From Theionarchaea archaeon (GTDB taxonomy: Archaea; Methanobacteriota_B; Thermococci; Methanofastidiosales; SZ-28-30), in assembly GCA_018992685.1 (NCBI GenBank), contig JACVGT010000042.1:1-39260 (forward strand): DNA of 39,260 nucleotides. The letters are read 5' to 3'. Positions 8,443 to 16,623 of this stretch are shown in pieces. Position 1 is the first letter of the stretch, and each line of letters begins with the position of its first letter. Under the pieces are notes generated by a model. That model was not told where the DNA came from. It searched no databases and saw only the letters and a list, made by a program, of their open reading frames with translations. Position numbers and translations under genes: made by a program.

Positions 8443-8470
8443 GTCACCACGAATGTGCTTTCCGTGTGCT

Positions 8471-8484
8471 ATTCTTATAGTTAT
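8471..8484 (-). promoter_or_regulatory. TATA promoter of the adenosine kinase-peptidase operon
   Basis: The minus strand reads ATAACTATAAGAAT about 29-42 nt before the ATG at 8442. It separates this operon from the pilus operon that ends at 8522. Confidence 0.45.
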
Positions 8485-8521
8485 CGGCTATGTGCCCACA
8501 GTCCTCCGCTAACCGGGAAGG

Positions 8522-9190
8522 TTAGGCCAGAAGATGCAAGAAGAGTTGCAGGACAAGATCACCTTTCAAGAAAGCAATGATACATCCTGTGAGCATGTAA
8601 AGAATTAAAGGAGAACCATAGGTCACCCATATGTTCTCTCGATCGCACCGTTCTCTAAACGCAGCGATGTCGATGTCAATGTCAGGCAGCAGGTGCAAAT
8701 TTCCTGCCTCATCCTCAAGAGGGAGAAATCGATAGTCAAGGCCCTCCCGTGAACGGGGAAAGCCTGTGAAATACAGAAGAACCTTCTTCCCCCAGGAGGC
8801 CTTGCCCCTGTACCGATTCCCTCTTATCATGTTATAACTGAAAACTATTCCTACTTCAAGCACTTTTAAGACAGCCAGGTTGTTGAACACAGAAATCACA
8901 AAAAGAGGACTTGCAACACCTGAATATGTAGGAACGAGACAAGCCAGGGCAATCAGTGCCTTCATGTCAGCGCCGCCAAACAACCCAGAAATTGCCAGCA
9001 CAAATGCCAGGCCGCACGCCACTGCCACCCCAACGCCCATGAGCCTCCACTGATTGTCCCACAGTCTGAGGATGAATCCCGAAGCGCCCATGGCCAGCCA
9101 CAGGCTGTCAGGTATCTCCCTTGTCTTCACGTCATAGTATGAGCCACATAGCAAGAACCCCACTGCCAGTGCTGGTGCAAAAGGTGGCAT
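8522..9190 (-). CDS. Prepilin/preflagellin peptidase (A24 aspartic protease)
   Basis: This 222-aa polytopic membrane protein has the two catalytic aspartates of the A24 family: one in YYDVKTREIPD (about residues 18-28) and one in the GxGD-type motif FGGADMKA (about 71-78). It should remove the short leader of pilin-like precursors at the cytoplasmic membrane face. The region after the fourth helix holds a soluble loop with PDIDIDIAAFRE before a final helix, similar to archaeal FlaK/PibD-type enzymes. It is the last gene of the secretion operon, starting only 3 nt after the stop of the preceding T2SF gene. No obvious pilin gene is linked, so its substrates must be elsewhere. Confidence 0.88.
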   Translation of the reverse strand: MPPFAPALAVGFLLCGSYYDVKTREIPDSLWLAMGASGFILRLWDNQWRLMGVGVAVACGLAFVLAISGLFGGADMKALIALACLVPTYSGVASPLFVISVFNNLAVLKVLEVGIVFSYNMIRGNRYRGKASWGKKVLLYFTGFPRSREGLDYRFLPLEDEAGNLHLLPDIDIDIAAFRERCDRENIWVTYGSPLILYMLTGCIIAFLKGDLVLQLFLHLLA

Positions 9191-9193
9191 GGG

Positions 9194-10042
9194 CTAGATC
9201 AGTCCCCATTCAGTTACTGCATTGAATAAGATGTATCCAGATGCGATCAGGATAATCGAATGTTTCAGCCCTGCGATAATCCTTTTCTCTGCCATTTTTC
9301 CTGCAGCCAACCCGATGAACAATCCCTGCAACATGAGCATCCTGAAGAACAACGTTGTAAATCCCTCTGTAGAGAGACCGCTCTCAATGAATCCTGCTCC
9401 TGCTCCCCCAGAAAGGGGCTGAATGAAGGTTTTGTATAGAATAAGAATAACTACCAGGAACACAAAGTAAGTAATATAGCAAATCAGGATGTAAGGCTTG
9501 ATCATTGTATCAGTCTCTCGCTCAATATTCTTGAGTTCCCTGGCGTTCCGGGAAGCTGCCTGCAGGATCTCCCTGATGTCTCCTCCTGCCTTGTTGGCCT
9601 CAATGATCAGGTACGTCAGTTTCTCAATGTAAGGACTCTTTGTTCTTTCAGTAAATCGTTTGAATACATTTTCGAAGGGAATACCCCAGGAGATCTGCAT
9701 GGCCATCTTCTCTATCTGTTGATTCAGAAGCCCATATTCTCTGTCCTTGGTAACATAGATTGCCTGGGGAATACTCATTCCCGAGTCTACACCAGAAGAG
9801 ACATCTGCAAGGAAACTTGGAAATTCGGCCTCCATTTTCCTCATGTGAGAGAACTCTATATACTTGCCTGCAGCAAAAGGGGCAACTCCAATAAGGAACG
9901 AAAATAAAATAAGATCATCAAAGAAGGGGCTTTCAAGATAGTTCAAAAAACTATACATGAAGAGTCCCATGGCGACGACACCAGGAACAGCTATGAGAAA
10001 AATGTCTTTTGGTGAAATCCGGAGTCCACCTTCGTCTGCCAT
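9194..10042 (-). CDS. Type II secretion F-domain membrane protein (TadC/FlaJ-like half)
   Basis: The 282-aa protein holds one T2SF domain (FPSFLADVSSGVDSGMSIPQA through GGDIREILQAASRNARELKNIE) flanked by transmembrane helices: two at the N-terminus and about three at the C-terminus. I start it at MADEGG (10042) because a strong GGAGGAG ribosome-binding site lies 6 nt upstream inside the end of the previous gene, whereas a start at 10069 has none. It is a platform protein for a pilus-type assembly ATPase. Classical archaeal FlaJ carries two such domains in one long chain; here the halves are separate genes, as in Tad systems (TadB/TadC). Confidence 0.88.
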   Translation of the reverse strand: MADEGGLRISPKDIFLIAVPGVVAMGLFMYSFLNYLESPFFDDLILFSFLIGVAPFAAGKYIEFSHMRKMEAEFPSFLADVSSGVDSGMSIPQAIYVTKDREYGLLNQQIEKMAMQISWGIPFENVFKRFTERTKSPYIEKLTYLIIEANKAGGDIREILQAASRNARELKNIERETDTMIKPYILICYITYFVFLVVILILYKTFIQPLSGGAGAGFIESGLSTEGFTTLFFRMLMLQGLFIGLAAGKMAEKRIIAGLKHSIILIASGYILFNAVTEWGLI

Positions 10043-10043
10043 G

Positions 10044-10928
10044 CTACTCCTCCGGAATGATTGAGTCAATCATTAGCAGGAAAAGTACTGAAAGGCCGGG
10101 GATTCCAAGGTACACCACCAGCATCATCATGTCCTGCATTGATAACGGTCCAAAATCCCCCCCACTGATCATGGTCAGGGTGGACATGACAATGACCAAG
10201 AAGATAGTGCCGAAAACCGGTATCGTAATGTAACTCTCAGCAAAAAGTCCCAAGTTTTCTGCAAAGTCTTTCATCATCTGCCTGTATTCAACCATCATGT
10301 TTTCAGCTTCATTATGCAGGTACATCTTGAGGTCTCCTCCTGAACGAACAGTAGTGGTGATGCCCATGAGCAGTTCAGAAAAACGCCGGGAAGGTGTGTG
10401 CTGTGTATAGTCATGGAGAACAGTCACAATATCCTTTCCAAAGAATCTACAGTCTCTAGTTATGTTCTTTGCCTCCTCTGCAATTTCTCCATACAGCTCA
10501 GATCTGGCCAGGGAGTCAAAGACAGCATCAGGGGGGACACCCGCTCCTGCCATTGCTGCCATGTATGGAACAGCAAAAGGCAATTTGGAGTCAATAGCCC
10601 GCTTTCTGGAGTCAGCCATGAAGCTTGGATAGATGTAGAAAAAGGCGAACATAAATATTGGAGTAAGAATAGAGGTTAAAGCCATTGCCAGGGTGATAGC
10701 TAGTCTTTCTTTCCCTAACAGGGACAAGAACATGGCTACCGCCAACATCATGAGAGGCATGATAATTGCAGTGATCAATGCTGCGTACGAGAAGTACTCC
10801 CCTACAGTTATGCGGATATTGGCCTTCCGAATACTTGCACGTAGACTTGCGGAGCTCCCGATTAAGGGATCGATGATTGGACCAAAAATCTTGTAGGCCA
10901 ATCGGGAAAGAGCAAGTGCAATATTCAT
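10044..10928 (-). CDS. Type II secretion F-domain membrane protein (TadB/FlaJ-like half)
   Basis: The 294-aa protein contains a single T2SF domain (AVPYMAAMAGAGVPPDAVFDSL to TTVRSGGDLKMYLHNEAENMM) with two hydrophobic segments before it and two after. It should form the inner-membrane platform together with the next gene's product. Its start overlaps the stop of the ATPase gene by 4 nt, and it is followed after 1 nt by the second T2SF gene, so the three proteins are probably made in a fixed ratio. Which half corresponds to TadB and which to TadC is inferred only from gene order. Confidence 0.87.
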   Translation of the reverse strand: MNIALALSRLAYKIFGPIIDPLIGSSASLRASIRKANIRITVGEYFSYAALITAIIMPLMMLAVAMFLSLLGKERLAITLAMALTSILTPIFMFAFFYIYPSFMADSRKRAIDSKLPFAVPYMAAMAGAGVPPDAVFDSLARSELYGEIAEEAKNITRDCRFFGKDIVTVLHDYTQHTPSRRFSELLMGITTTVRSGGDLKMYLHNEAENMMVEYRQMMKDFAENLGLFAESYITIPVFGTIFLVIVMSTLTMISGGDFGPLSMQDMMMLVVYLGIPGLSVLFLLMIDSIIPEE

Positions 10929-12562
10929 ACTGTTGCCTCGATCTTGCCAAGAACTGAGTCAGGATCCCTATAGTACTCAGCAATGATTTCTGCCACGTCC
11001 TTGTAGAACCTGATCTGGTTATTGTGCATCCAGCTGATAATCTGCTTTCTTCTTTCAATCTCCTTGAGAATCTCTTCCATAGACATACCTTTCTCTTTTT
11101 CCAATCGCTCCAGCAGGTAACTTCTGCCTGTAAACCTGAAGGTATCTTCAAAGGGGTTCCACTCATACAGTGTATTGGTAATGACCTCTTTTGTGGAAGG
11201 GTCCAGATCCACCACTTCCACGATATCGGTGATTCTTCGGGTGATTTTTCCTCTGAGCCTCACCCTCGCTTGGAGCAAGACAATGTCCAGATTCTTAATA
11301 AGAATACGGGGGCAGTTAATGGGCTCTGATTCCAGACGGTGAACTACACCCTGAGGAGAATCAGCGTGAATTGTACCCATGGCAGCGTGACCTGTGGCTA
11401 TGGCCTGGAAAAGAGTATATGCCTCCTTACCTCGCACCTCTCCCACCACAATGTAATCAGGACGTTGTCTCAATGAAGCCTTCAGGAGGTCGAACATATC
11501 CACTTCACCCATCCTCTTGCCTGATGGTGAAATGGGTCCGAACCCTGCTCTGGTAACTGCAGGAATCCAGTTCTGGTGAGCTACATTGAGTTCAGCAGTG
11601 TCCTCAATAGAGACAATCTTAGCTTCGGGCCTGATGAACAGACACAGACAGTTCAGTGTGGTGGTCTTTCCAGATGCTGTCCCGCCCGCTATGAGAATAG
11701 ACACTCCCTTCTCCATGAAGAACCACATCAGAGCCAGCATGGAAGCAGAGAATGTACCAAATGTCATCATATCGGGGGGAGTCAGAGGATCCTCTCTGAA
11801 TTTACGGATAGTAAACGTAGAACCATGCATAGTTACCTCCTTCCCCAGTGAAAGCTGCACACGAGAACCATCAGGAAGAGACCCATCCAGCAAGGGCTCT
11901 GCAATGGAAACGTGGCGCTGGCATCGCTGAGCCAGCTTAATGATAAAGGAATCCAGTTCGTCTGCATTTCTGAATATGACGTTGGTCTTCAGGTTCTCAA
12001 AGTGCCGGTGAAAGATGTACAGAGGGATAGCCGGACCGTCACATGAGATATCCTCAATGTTTGGGTCTCTCAGGATGGGATCTATTCTATTGTATCCCAC
12101 GAATTCTCTAGTGACATAATAGGTGAGTCGTTCATAGCTTGGTCTGTCCATGCGCATCCGGTACTTCCTGATGACGTTGTTTACCTCTCTGCGTAGGTAA
12201 TCAGTAAGGCCACCCTCATCAAGTGTCTTGAAGTCAATGTTAATGGTCTCATGGAGAATGGCATTGATCTGCTCCATCTTCAATTCATCGTCCCGGGTAA
12301 GTCCTGGTTCCAGCACTTTATAGAACATTTCTTTACTATCAGAATCATAGTACACATTTGCATACGCATAGGGTGGGTTGATGGGATAGGTGATATTCAG
12401 CTTGTTGAGGGGAATTTCCAGAACGTCGGCATCCAGCAACGGGGATGCGAGCTGGACTCCTCCTGCATTGTAGATATTAACTGGTGGTCCGAACTTGGAT
12501 TCAGGTTCTTCTAGTTGGAGTTGTTTCTGTTTTGGTTTTCTGAGGCTGAGATTGAAAGCCAT
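10925..12562 (-). CDS. Pilus/secretion ATPase (FlaI/TadA/GspE family)
   Basis: The 545-aa ATPase has the full motif set: Walker A GGTASGKTT (residues 293-301), an Asp box near IVSIEDTAELN, Walker B IVVGEVRG (371-378) and the His box GHAAMGTIHAD (391-401). An N-terminal domain of about 270 residues (Y-x-N ... RREVNNVIRKYRMRMDRPSYERLTYYVTREFVGY) is typical of archaeal members. It powers assembly of a pilus-like fibre or secretion from the cytoplasmic face. It is the first gene of an operon with two T2SF proteins and a prepilin peptidase. A GGTGAT ribosome-binding site precedes the ATG. A palindrome, ACTAT-N4-ATAGT, lies between the TATA box and this site, suggesting repression or conditional expression. 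Confidence 0.92.
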   Translation of the reverse strand: MAFNLSLRKPKQKQLQLEEPESKFGPPVNIYNAGGVQLASPLLDADVLEIPLNKLNITYPINPPYAYANVYYDSDSKEMFYKVLEPGLTRDDELKMEQINAILHETINIDFKTLDEGGLTDYLRREVNNVIRKYRMRMDRPSYERLTYYVTREFVGYNRIDPILRDPNIEDISCDGPAIPLYIFHRHFENLKTNVIFRNADELDSFIIKLAQRCQRHVSIAEPLLDGSLPDGSRVQLSLGKEVTMHGSTFTIRKFREDPLTPPDMMTFGTFSASMLALMWFFMEKGVSILIAGGTASGKTTTLNCLCLFIRPEAKIVSIEDTAELNVAHQNWIPAVTRAGFGPISPSGKRMGEVDMFDLLKASLRQRPDYIVVGEVRGKEAYTLFQAIATGHAAMGTIHADSPQGVVHRLESEPINCPRILIKNLDIVLLQARVRLRGKITRRITDIVEVVDLDPSTKEVITNTLYEWNPFEDTFRFTGRSYLLERLEKEKGMSMEEILKEIERRKQIISWMHNNQIRFYKDVAEIIAEYYRDPDSVLGKIEATV

Positions 12563-12576
12563 AGTATCACCTACTT

Positions 12577-12590
12577 ACTATCAGAATAGT
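12577..12590. promoter_or_regulatory. Palindromic operator candidate ACTAT-CAGA-ATAGT
   Basis: This is an inverted repeat with 5-nt arms and a 4-nt centre, 15 nt before the ATPase start codon and downstream of its TATA box. The same arm-and-spacer pattern recurs at 34524, 38901, 38955 and 38988. Its place between TATA box and start suits a repressor. Confidence 0.5.
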
Positions 12591-12597
12591 AGTCCTT

Positions 12598-12612
12598 CCT
12601 TATTAAAGGTTT
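12598..12612 (-). promoter_or_regulatory. TATA promoter of the secretion operon
   Basis: The minus strand reads GAAACCTTTAATAAG, about 36-50 nt before the ATG at 12562, leaving a short leader that contains the palindrome and the GGTGAT ribosome-binding site. Confidence 0.5.
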
Positions 12613-12699
12613 CCATGGATGAGCAGGAACCTGCAACATCAAGCAGGAAATAAGGCTACAACCTGCATATGACACAGTATATTCTGTATTGACACCCTC

Positions 12700-12711
12700 C
12701 TTTATAAACTT
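12700..12711 (+). promoter_or_regulatory. TATA box of the radical SAM gene
   Basis: CTTTATAAACTT lies about 19-30 nt before ATG 12730. It is divergent from the secretion operon promoter and about 90 bp away. Confidence 0.5.
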
Positions 12712-12729
12712 TAATCCCCCACTGAAGGT

Positions 12730-13428
12730 ATGTATTCCCCTGTAGAGAGGGCCCTCCACGTACAGGATATCGTGTCTTCAGGAGATAGGAGGAAATACTA
12801 CCGGTTCAGACCGGCACCCTTTTACGGGGGCATTGCAACTGCTGACTGCGTGGGATGCCCCCTGACCTGCGTATTCTGCTGGAGTGGCTTTCCGCGTGAC
12901 CATCCGGACAAAGCGGGGACCTGGTACAGCTCCCAACAGGTTTTTGACGAGCTGGTGAGCATTGCTAAGAAAAAAAGATACTCAAGTCTGAGAGTAAGTG
13001 GAAATGAGCCCACACTGGGGCAGGAACATCTCTTTAACGTGCTGGAAAAGGTTGAAAAGACCCCATATCAGTTCGTGCTGGAAACGTCCGGAATTCTCAT
13101 TGATGGCCAGTATGCAAGAGCACTTTCCCAGTTCAAGAATGTCCACGTACGGGTCTCTTTAAAAGGAACGTGTGAGGAAGAATTCGCCCACCTTACAGGA
13201 TGTGATCCCAATGGATTCAGACTCCAGCTTCGAGCACTACAGGAATTAATAACCCATGGTGTGCCCTGCCATCCCGCAGTAATGGTTTCATTCTCAACAC
13301 CAGAGAGAATTCGAGAACTCATGGAAAGGCTGACCTGTATTTCGACCACATTCTACATAGAAGAAGAACACGTAATGCTGTATCCTCTGGTAAAGAAACG
13401 ACTGAAAAGGGCAGGATTTCTCCCGTAA
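12730..13428 (+). CDS. Radical SAM protein, archaeal uncharacterised family
   Basis: The 232-aa protein carries four close cysteines, C40, C43, C47 and C50. C43-x3-C47-x2-C50 is the radical SAM [4Fe-4S] motif, and C40 is an extra conserved-looking residue. SGNEPTLG (about residues 98-105) corresponds to the GGE-like SAM-binding strand. VLETSGI and HVRVSLKGTCEEEFAHLTG follow in the order of a partial TIM barrel. The pattern YRF-x(5)-GGIATADC-VGC resembles an archaeal radical SAM family of predicted Fe-S oxidoreductases without assigned substrate (I believe COG5014, not checked). No auxiliary cluster domain follows. It is divergent from the secretion operon, and its substrate cannot be told from context. 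Confidence 0.82.
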   Translation: MYSPVERALHVQDIVSSGDRRKYYRFRPAPFYGGIATADCVGCPLTCVFCWSGFPRDHPDKAGTWYSSQQVFDELVSIAKKKRYSSLRVSGNEPTLGQEHLFNVLEKVEKTPYQFVLETSGILIDGQYARALSQFKNVHVRVSLKGTCEEEFAHLTGCDPNGFRLQLRALQELITHGVPCHPAVMVSFSTPERIRELMERLTCISTTFYIEEEHVMLYPLVKKRLKRAGFLP

Positions 13429-13590
13429 CCAGGGGTGGTATTGGCAATCCCATGGGGGCAGATGTCACTGATGTGTAATCCTGGTTCCAACAGAACTTTG
13501 AAACTCTGGCTGCTATATCACTTATCCTAAGGGAAGGTAAAGGACTGTTACAATGATAAAATAGAAAATGATTTGTGACAGAAGGACAAC

Positions 13591-13600
13591 CTTTTTAAGC
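13591..13600 (+). promoter_or_regulatory. TATA box of the GvpD/KaiC-like gene
   Basis: CTTTTTAAGC is 18-27 nt before ATG 13618, consistent with leaderless transcription. Confidence 0.45.
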
Positions 13601-13617
13601 CAAACAGAAAAAGAGCC

Positions 13618-15012
13618 ATGATGATAACCATTCCCGATGAGATCATGAACTTCCTTTCCAAGAAGGGAGGACAGACACTTCTCGTAAAAGGGAGCGCAGG
13701 GAGTGGAAAAACCATTCTCTCACTGTCTCTCATCAAGGCGTGCAAAAATAATGGCATCTACCTGTCAACCCGAGTGAGACCTGATGATTTGTACAGGGAT
13801 TGTCCGTGGATAAAAGACCAGTTGTCCAAGAACAATATTGTGGATGCCACAAATCCCCTCAAAGAAAGAATCGCTGTCCAGGAAAGAGACTTCTCAGAGG
13901 TAATTAAATACGGTTCCAAGGAAGACTTCCTGGTGGCTCTATACGAGCGAGTGGCCCAGCTGGCCCATCCAGTGGTGGTCATAGACTCCTGGGACGCTGT
14001 CATCTCCCACTTGTACACCTCTGAAGAACGGATGGAGAAAGCCATCATTGAATTGTGCAAAGAAACCCAGACAAACCTCATTCTGGTTGGGGAGCATCCT
14101 GAAGAAACCAAGCTGGACTATCTCATGGATGGCGTCACAGCACTTGAGCGCACCCGAATCGACGACAGACGACTGCGGGTCATCCATCTGTTAAAGCTGC
14201 GGGGTGTCGAGATCCATCAGCCTCAATATGTTTTCACGCTGGAAGATGGCATGTTCAGAAGCTTTGGGCGATTTGAGCCCAGGCACATTGAAAACCCCAA
14301 GAAGTGGAAACCTCTCTCTGACTCAGAAAGAGCTTTTTCTACCGGATGTAAGGATCTGGATAACATTCTGAAAAGCGGATTCAAGAAGGGGAGCCTCAAT
14401 TTGTTTGAAGAAGAACTTGATGTTTCCCGTACGGCTGAGGGATACTTGTGGAGGTGTTGCCTCTTTAATTTCCTGGCGCAGAATCGAGGTGTAGTTCTCC
14501 TGGCAGGGGAAGGAGTCAGTCCACAGAAACTCAAAGAGCTGTCAGTGCCCTATGTTGGGGAGGAGGTGTGGAACAGGTTGGTACGCATTGGTGTGTATGA
14601 TATTGAGGAAGCAGATGAGCCCTATATTATTCCGGTAAAGGGCACATCAGAAGAACGGTACGCAGCCTGGAAGACTGTGTTGAGTGAACTCAAGACGAAG
14701 ACTAACCAACCAATACAGGACTACACTGCCCTAGATACGCTTGAATTCAGAAGCGGTGTGGAGAACACCATAAAGAAAATGGGAAGAGGGGTTAGAGAAC
14801 TGAAGAATTCCGGGGACCTCCAGATTGCCCTGCTCAAACCAGGGCTTGAGGTGTCAAAGCAGATCATAAATCTTGCTGAGACGTATTTCAAGGTTCGATC
14901 CATGTACGGCACGGCATTACTGTATGGGGTCCATCCAGAAACAGGATTCTACGTCATTGAAGTGGATTCAACAGAAGGGATTCCTCAGGTTGAACTGGTT
15001 CCCATTGTGTGA
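13618..15012 (+). CDS. GvpD/KaiC-like RecA-fold ATPase with degenerate second domain
   Basis: The 464-aa protein begins with a RecA/KaiC-type ATPase domain: Walker A GSAGSGKT at residues 25-32 and Walker B VVVID at 119-123. From about residue 239 (FSTGCKDLDNILKSGFKKGSL) a second KaiC-like domain starts, but the expected P-loop is replaced by NLFEEELDVSRTAEG, so only the first domain should bind ATP. The double-domain layout and KGSAGSGKT start resemble archaeal GvpD-like and KaiC-like regulators, which are usually cytoplasmic signalling ATPases. It has its own TATA box and stands alone. It may act with the MEDS/DUF835 type of sensor, but nothing in the sequence proves a partner. Confidence 0.72.
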   Translation: MMITIPDEIMNFLSKKGGQTLLVKGSAGSGKTILSLSLIKACKNNGIYLSTRVRPDDLYRDCPWIKDQLSKNNIVDATNPLKERIAVQERDFSEVIKYGSKEDFLVALYERVAQLAHPVVVIDSWDAVISHLYTSEERMEKAIIELCKETQTNLILVGEHPEETKLDYLMDGVTALERTRIDDRRLRVIHLLKLRGVEIHQPQYVFTLEDGMFRSFGRFEPRHIENPKKWKPLSDSERAFSTGCKDLDNILKSGFKKGSLNLFEEELDVSRTAEGYLWRCCLFNFLAQNRGVVLLAGEGVSPQKLKELSVPYVGEEVWNRLVRIGVYDIEEADEPYIIPVKGTSEERYAAWKTVLSELKTKTNQPIQDYTALDTLEFRSGVENTIKKMGRGVRELKNSGDLQIALLKPGLEVSKQIINLAETYFKVRSMYGTALLYGVHPETGFYVIEVDSTEGIPQVELVPIV

Positions 15013-15087
15013 AATCACCTGAGACACCACCAATTCCATTACATTCGTGCCATGCACCCCGGTGGGGGGAGTCTATTTTTCCTGACC

Positions 15088-15822
15088 CTACGCTATGCTC
15101 ATGACCAAGAGCAGCAGCAAGATGTAGAGGGCAAAAGGGAGTAGCCCGACAAGAGGAAGCAGCCCACACCAGTATTTATGAGCTCCCGGAGGACGAAGCC
15201 TTCTCACTTCATCAATTTCCTCTCGAACAACAAACGAGGGAGCCAGAACTATGATGGAATAGACAACAACGAAGAGGGGGATCACCATCACTGCAAGACA
15301 AAGGCCGGAGAACGTTGGCTCTTCCAGGATCTGTGCAAAGATACCGTCAGCTCCCAGCTCATACACCCCTCCCAAAAGGAGAATCTCAGTATAGGAATAG
15401 CTGTATCTGGTTTCAACAGTGTAGAGCAGCCACAACATTATCACATACCATGGCATGGTAATCGCCAAATCGAGGAACACATTGCTGCTTGCAGCAACTC
15501 CTGAAGCGCCAAACACCTTCTCAAGAAACCAGAAAACACATTCCACCCAGATTGCGCCCAGACTTCCCACTGCGATGAATTTTTTTCTGGGACTCCAATG
15601 GACACTCAAGAGAAGAGATACCCTCTTTCTGCTGCTCCAGAACAGGACTGTGGTCACAGCACAGACAAAGGCAGACCATGCAACAGTTCTGTCTTCTGCG
15701 TTTTCTCCCATACCGTTCGCAAGCAAGACAACTGAAACACACATAGTCCAGACAAAAAATAGCTTCATTCTACGAGATTGAAAAAAAAACTGCCATACGC
15801 CAGCCAATCCTTCCGATATCAT
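15088..15822 (-). CDS. Polytopic membrane protein of unknown function
   Basis: This 244-aa protein has about six transmembrane segments: near residues 20-37, 48-63, 84-102, 118-136, 163-190 and 222-242. Short charged loops include SSRKRV and REEIDEVRRLRPPGAHKYW; the basic pattern suggests cytoplasmic loops. YTVETRYSYSYTEILLLGGVYELGADGIF and PGAHKYWCGLLPLVGLLPF are the most distinctive stretches, but I do not recognise the family. A TATA-like box (minus strand, 15844-15854) lies 22-32 nt before the ATG. It is convergent with the GvpD-like gene and divergent from the acyl-CoA synthetase gene. Confidence 0.65.
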   Translation of the reverse strand: MISEGLAGVWQFFFQSRRMKLFFVWTMCVSVVLLANGMGENAEDRTVAWSAFVCAVTTVLFWSSRKRVSLLLSVHWSPRKKFIAVGSLGAIWVECVFWFLEKVFGASGVAASSNVFLDLAITMPWYVIMLWLLYTVETRYSYSYTEILLLGGVYELGADGIFAQILEEPTFSGLCLAVMVIPLFVVVYSIIVLAPSFVVREEIDEVRRLRPPGAHKYWCGLLPLVGLLPFALYILLLLLVMSIA

Positions 15823-15915
15823 AGACTTGAGTAATTAGTCAGCCATAAAAACGTTTCTGTATCGAGATTGGCCATAGCAAACGGGACGTGCTTCTCAACC
15901 AGAGCAGGAACCAGT

Positions 15916-15928
15916 AAGGTTAAAAAGG
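15916..15928 (+). promoter_or_regulatory. TATA promoter of the ACD-beta/carbamate kinase operon
   Basis: AAGGTTAAAAAGG is 20-32 nt before ATG 15948, giving a leaderless or nearly leaderless transcript. Confidence 0.45.
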
Positions 15929-15947
15929 AGAAGACTTTACCTGCTGT

Positions 15948-16619
15948 ATGCACCCTCTCATTGAAAAGGCCTTGAAAGAAAAGAGGCACCTCCTAGAGCC
16001 AGAAGCCAAAACACTGCTCAGAGAGTACGATCTACCTGTGCCAGAGTTTCAGATGTGCTCTACTCCTGAGGAGGCAGCTGCTGCTGCTGAAAGGCTGACC
16101 TATCCTGTGGTCATGAAGGTTGTGTCTCCTGATATTCTGCATAAGACAGATATCGGAGGAGTGAAGGTGGGATTGCAGTCCAGGGAAGATACAAAAGCAG
16201 GTTTCAAAGAGATCAAGGAGGCTGCACAATCCCGAGGGACCTTTGCAGGAGTTATCGTGTATCACATGCAGGATCAAGGCACAGAAATCATTATTGGTGT
16301 TACCTATGATGCACAGTTTGAGCACGCTCTCATGTTTGGACTTGGAGGCGTATTCGTTGAAGTGTTGAGAGACATTTCGTTCAGGCTTATTCCCATCACT
16401 GAGCAAGACGCCCGGGAGATGGTCCGTGAAATCAAAGGACATCCTGTCCTTGCTGGCGTGCGGGGCCAACCTCCGAGGGACATTGAGGCGGTTGTGGATG
16501 CCTTGCTCAAAGTCTCTCTTCTGATAGAAGACAATCCTCAGATACGTGAACTGGATTTGAACCCTGTATTCGTCTACGACAAAGGAGTATCCATCATTGA
16601 TGCCCGGATCGTCCTGTGA
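15948..16619 (+). CDS. acdB: ADP-forming acyl-CoA (acetyl-CoA) synthetase, beta subunit
   Basis: The 223-aa ATP-grasp protein matches the small subunit of archaeal ADP-forming acetyl-CoA synthetase in length and motifs: PVVMKVVSPDILHKTDIGGV, MFGLGGVFVEVLRDISFRL and ELDLNPVFV. The enzyme converts acyl-CoA, ADP and phosphate to the acid, CoA and ATP, an energy-conserving step in archaeal peptide and sugar fermentation. The alpha (CoA-ligase) subunit is not adjacent and must be encoded elsewhere. Carbamate kinase, another ATP-yielding enzyme, starts 4 nt after the stop, so the two appear to form one operon for substrate-level phosphorylation. Which acyl group is used cannot be read from the sequence. 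Confidence 0.9.
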   Translation: MHPLIEKALKEKRHLLEPEAKTLLREYDLPVPEFQMCSTPEEAAAAAERLTYPVVMKVVSPDILHKTDIGGVKVGLQSREDTKAGFKEIKEAAQSRGTFAGVIVYHMQDQGTEIIIGVTYDAQFEHALMFGLGGVFVEVLRDISFRLIPITEQDAREMVREIKGHPVLAGVRGQPPRDIEAVVDALLKVSLLIEDNPQIRELDLNPVFVYDKGVSIIDARIVL

Positions 16620-16623
16620 TAGT

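Noticed and set aside
7970-8512. 180-codon open frame on the plus strand
   Set aside because: It is antisense to the adenosine-specific kinase, whose conserved motifs and ribosome-binding site are clear.
10043-10069. Upstream ATG for the second T2SF protein
   Set aside because: The strong GGAGGAG site lies just before the ATG at 10042, and the extension overlaps the previous gene.
16597-16623. Upstream ATG for carbamate kinase
   Set aside because: It would overlap the end of the acyl-CoA synthetase gene and add residues before the conserved start of the fold.
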